From: Eopsaltria australis
Lineage: Eukaryota; Chordata; Aves; Passeriformes; Petroicidae
DNA: 64,000 bases
Assembly (NCBI GenBank): GCA_034509425.1
Contig: JAVTVJ010000298.1
Location: forward strand, 62,001 to 126,000
Reading direction: 5' to 3'
A program made the position numbers and the translations under genes. This document shows positions 63,218 to 64,000 of the stretch, one piece after another. The first letter of the stretch is position 1, and each line of letters begins with the position of its first letter. The notes beneath the pieces are model-generated. The model saw only the letters and a list, made by a program, of their open reading frames with translations, made no database searches and was not told where the DNA came from.

Positions 63218-64000
63218 GTATTATGAGTATTATGGATACATGGAAGATACAAGTTTCTTTGTGAGGAAATGAGGTTTTGATCCTCTTCTGCACCCACTGC
63301 CCTGATAAACTGCAATCCTGATGTGGTAGATGCAGATAACCTTAAGTGTTTGTATTCATATCACTACCTTTTAAACTTCAGTGTTTGTCATTAATACTGT
63401 ATGTAATTTTCTTAATATATTAATTACTAAATCATATAGTCTGAGGAATTATTTCACTGTTTGGGGAAACCACTCCTCCCTTAATCCTTCTCTAATTTGC
63501 CTCAGTTTTAAAAGTCTTTTATTTAATAGCCTTACTAAACTGTTAGGTCTGTAATAGAAAAAAAAGAGTACGGCTTCAAATCCCCTCTGAGACTGTCCAT
63601 CTCAAAGTCTTCCAATTTGCTAGTGAAAAAATTTGATCCTTGTGCTGATATGTATATAGAAATGCATGAGCACGCAGGCTTAAAGCTTATTTTTATGCTC
63701 TGGTCAGAAACAAGTACTGAATTTTTCTTCTTTCTGATGCACTTACAGAACTTATTCTTTGGTTCTTTTTACATGTCTTGCTAGTTTTAAGTAATTTTGT
63801 TCCCTACTCTTTCCAATTTTATCTCTATAAATTTTTTTCTATTCTTTTACAAAATTATTCTTAGACATGTGCCAGTTTCCAGTATCATGGAATCCCTTTC
63901 TGTTATAGGATTCTCTCTCAGTCTTTCTGCCTTTCTCTGAAACCAGATTGGTTTAGTGTTGCACTCTGAAGAGTCTGTTTTAGATATTAATTATACTGCA
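63218..64000. other. Non-coding sequence, nothing recognised
   Basis: AT-rich sequence to the end of the window. No feature was recognised. Confidence 0.5.

Noticed and set aside
1..64000. tRNA, snRNA, CRISPR array, bacterial operon or phage elements
   Set aside because: I looked for their landmarks on both strands and saw none. The composition and repeats are those of a bird chromosome.

Overview
The window looks like non-coding DNA from a bird genome. The evidence is the repeat content. There are at least seven CR1 LINE fragments (the dominant avian retrotransposon), several with the octamer tail typical of CR1 3' ends. There are also three solo LTRs, plus one LTR stub, of endogenous retrovirus types (ERVL-like) that I recognise from bird genomes. 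The LTR types suggest a passerine or relative, but I cannot fix the species. The background is AT-rich, with stop codons in every frame. I found no convincing exon, tRNA, rRNA or other RNA gene. A gene desert or the inside of a very long intron both fit.

Layout. 1-3945: AT-rich sequence holding a diverged tandem repeat (about 766-1345) with a striking hairpin (912-978). 3946-5975: a 2 kb, 5'-truncated CR1 on the minus strand with a broken endonuclease/reverse transcriptase reading frame that has lost its catalytic core. 5976-18540: mostly single-copy sequence with a GC-richer patch at 12.5-13.5 kb. 18541-19638: a 24-copy CCTT microsatellite and a minus-strand solo LTR. 19639-36548: single-copy sequence interrupted by an 11-copy TTTTG microsatellite and an old CR1 relic (28336-28768). 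36549-37080: a plus-strand solo LTR of the same family as the one at 19.1 kb. 37994-38052 and 39924-39982: a 59-bp direct repeat, 1930 bp apart and almost identical. 40891-40971: a small CR1 relic. 46160-49588: a cluster of a CR1 fragment, an AGAGG pentamer array, a plus-strand CR1 3' end and a third solo LTR. 52154-52317: a CTTT array. 53897-54230: a CR1 3' fragment. 56168-56232: an LTR end stub. 63111-63217: a CR1 3' end.

The coding potential visible here belongs to dead transposons. The other open frames are short, overlap on both strands, match nothing I recognise, and are about as many as chance predicts at this base composition (a rough estimate of mine gives several stop-to-stop frames of 100 codons or more in 64 kb). 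I found no evidence for a new multi-gene system. The observations most worth checking are the 59-bp duplication with a nearby perfect hairpin, the tandem repeat with its hairpin at 0.9 kb, and the loss of the RT catalytic box in two independent CR1 copies.
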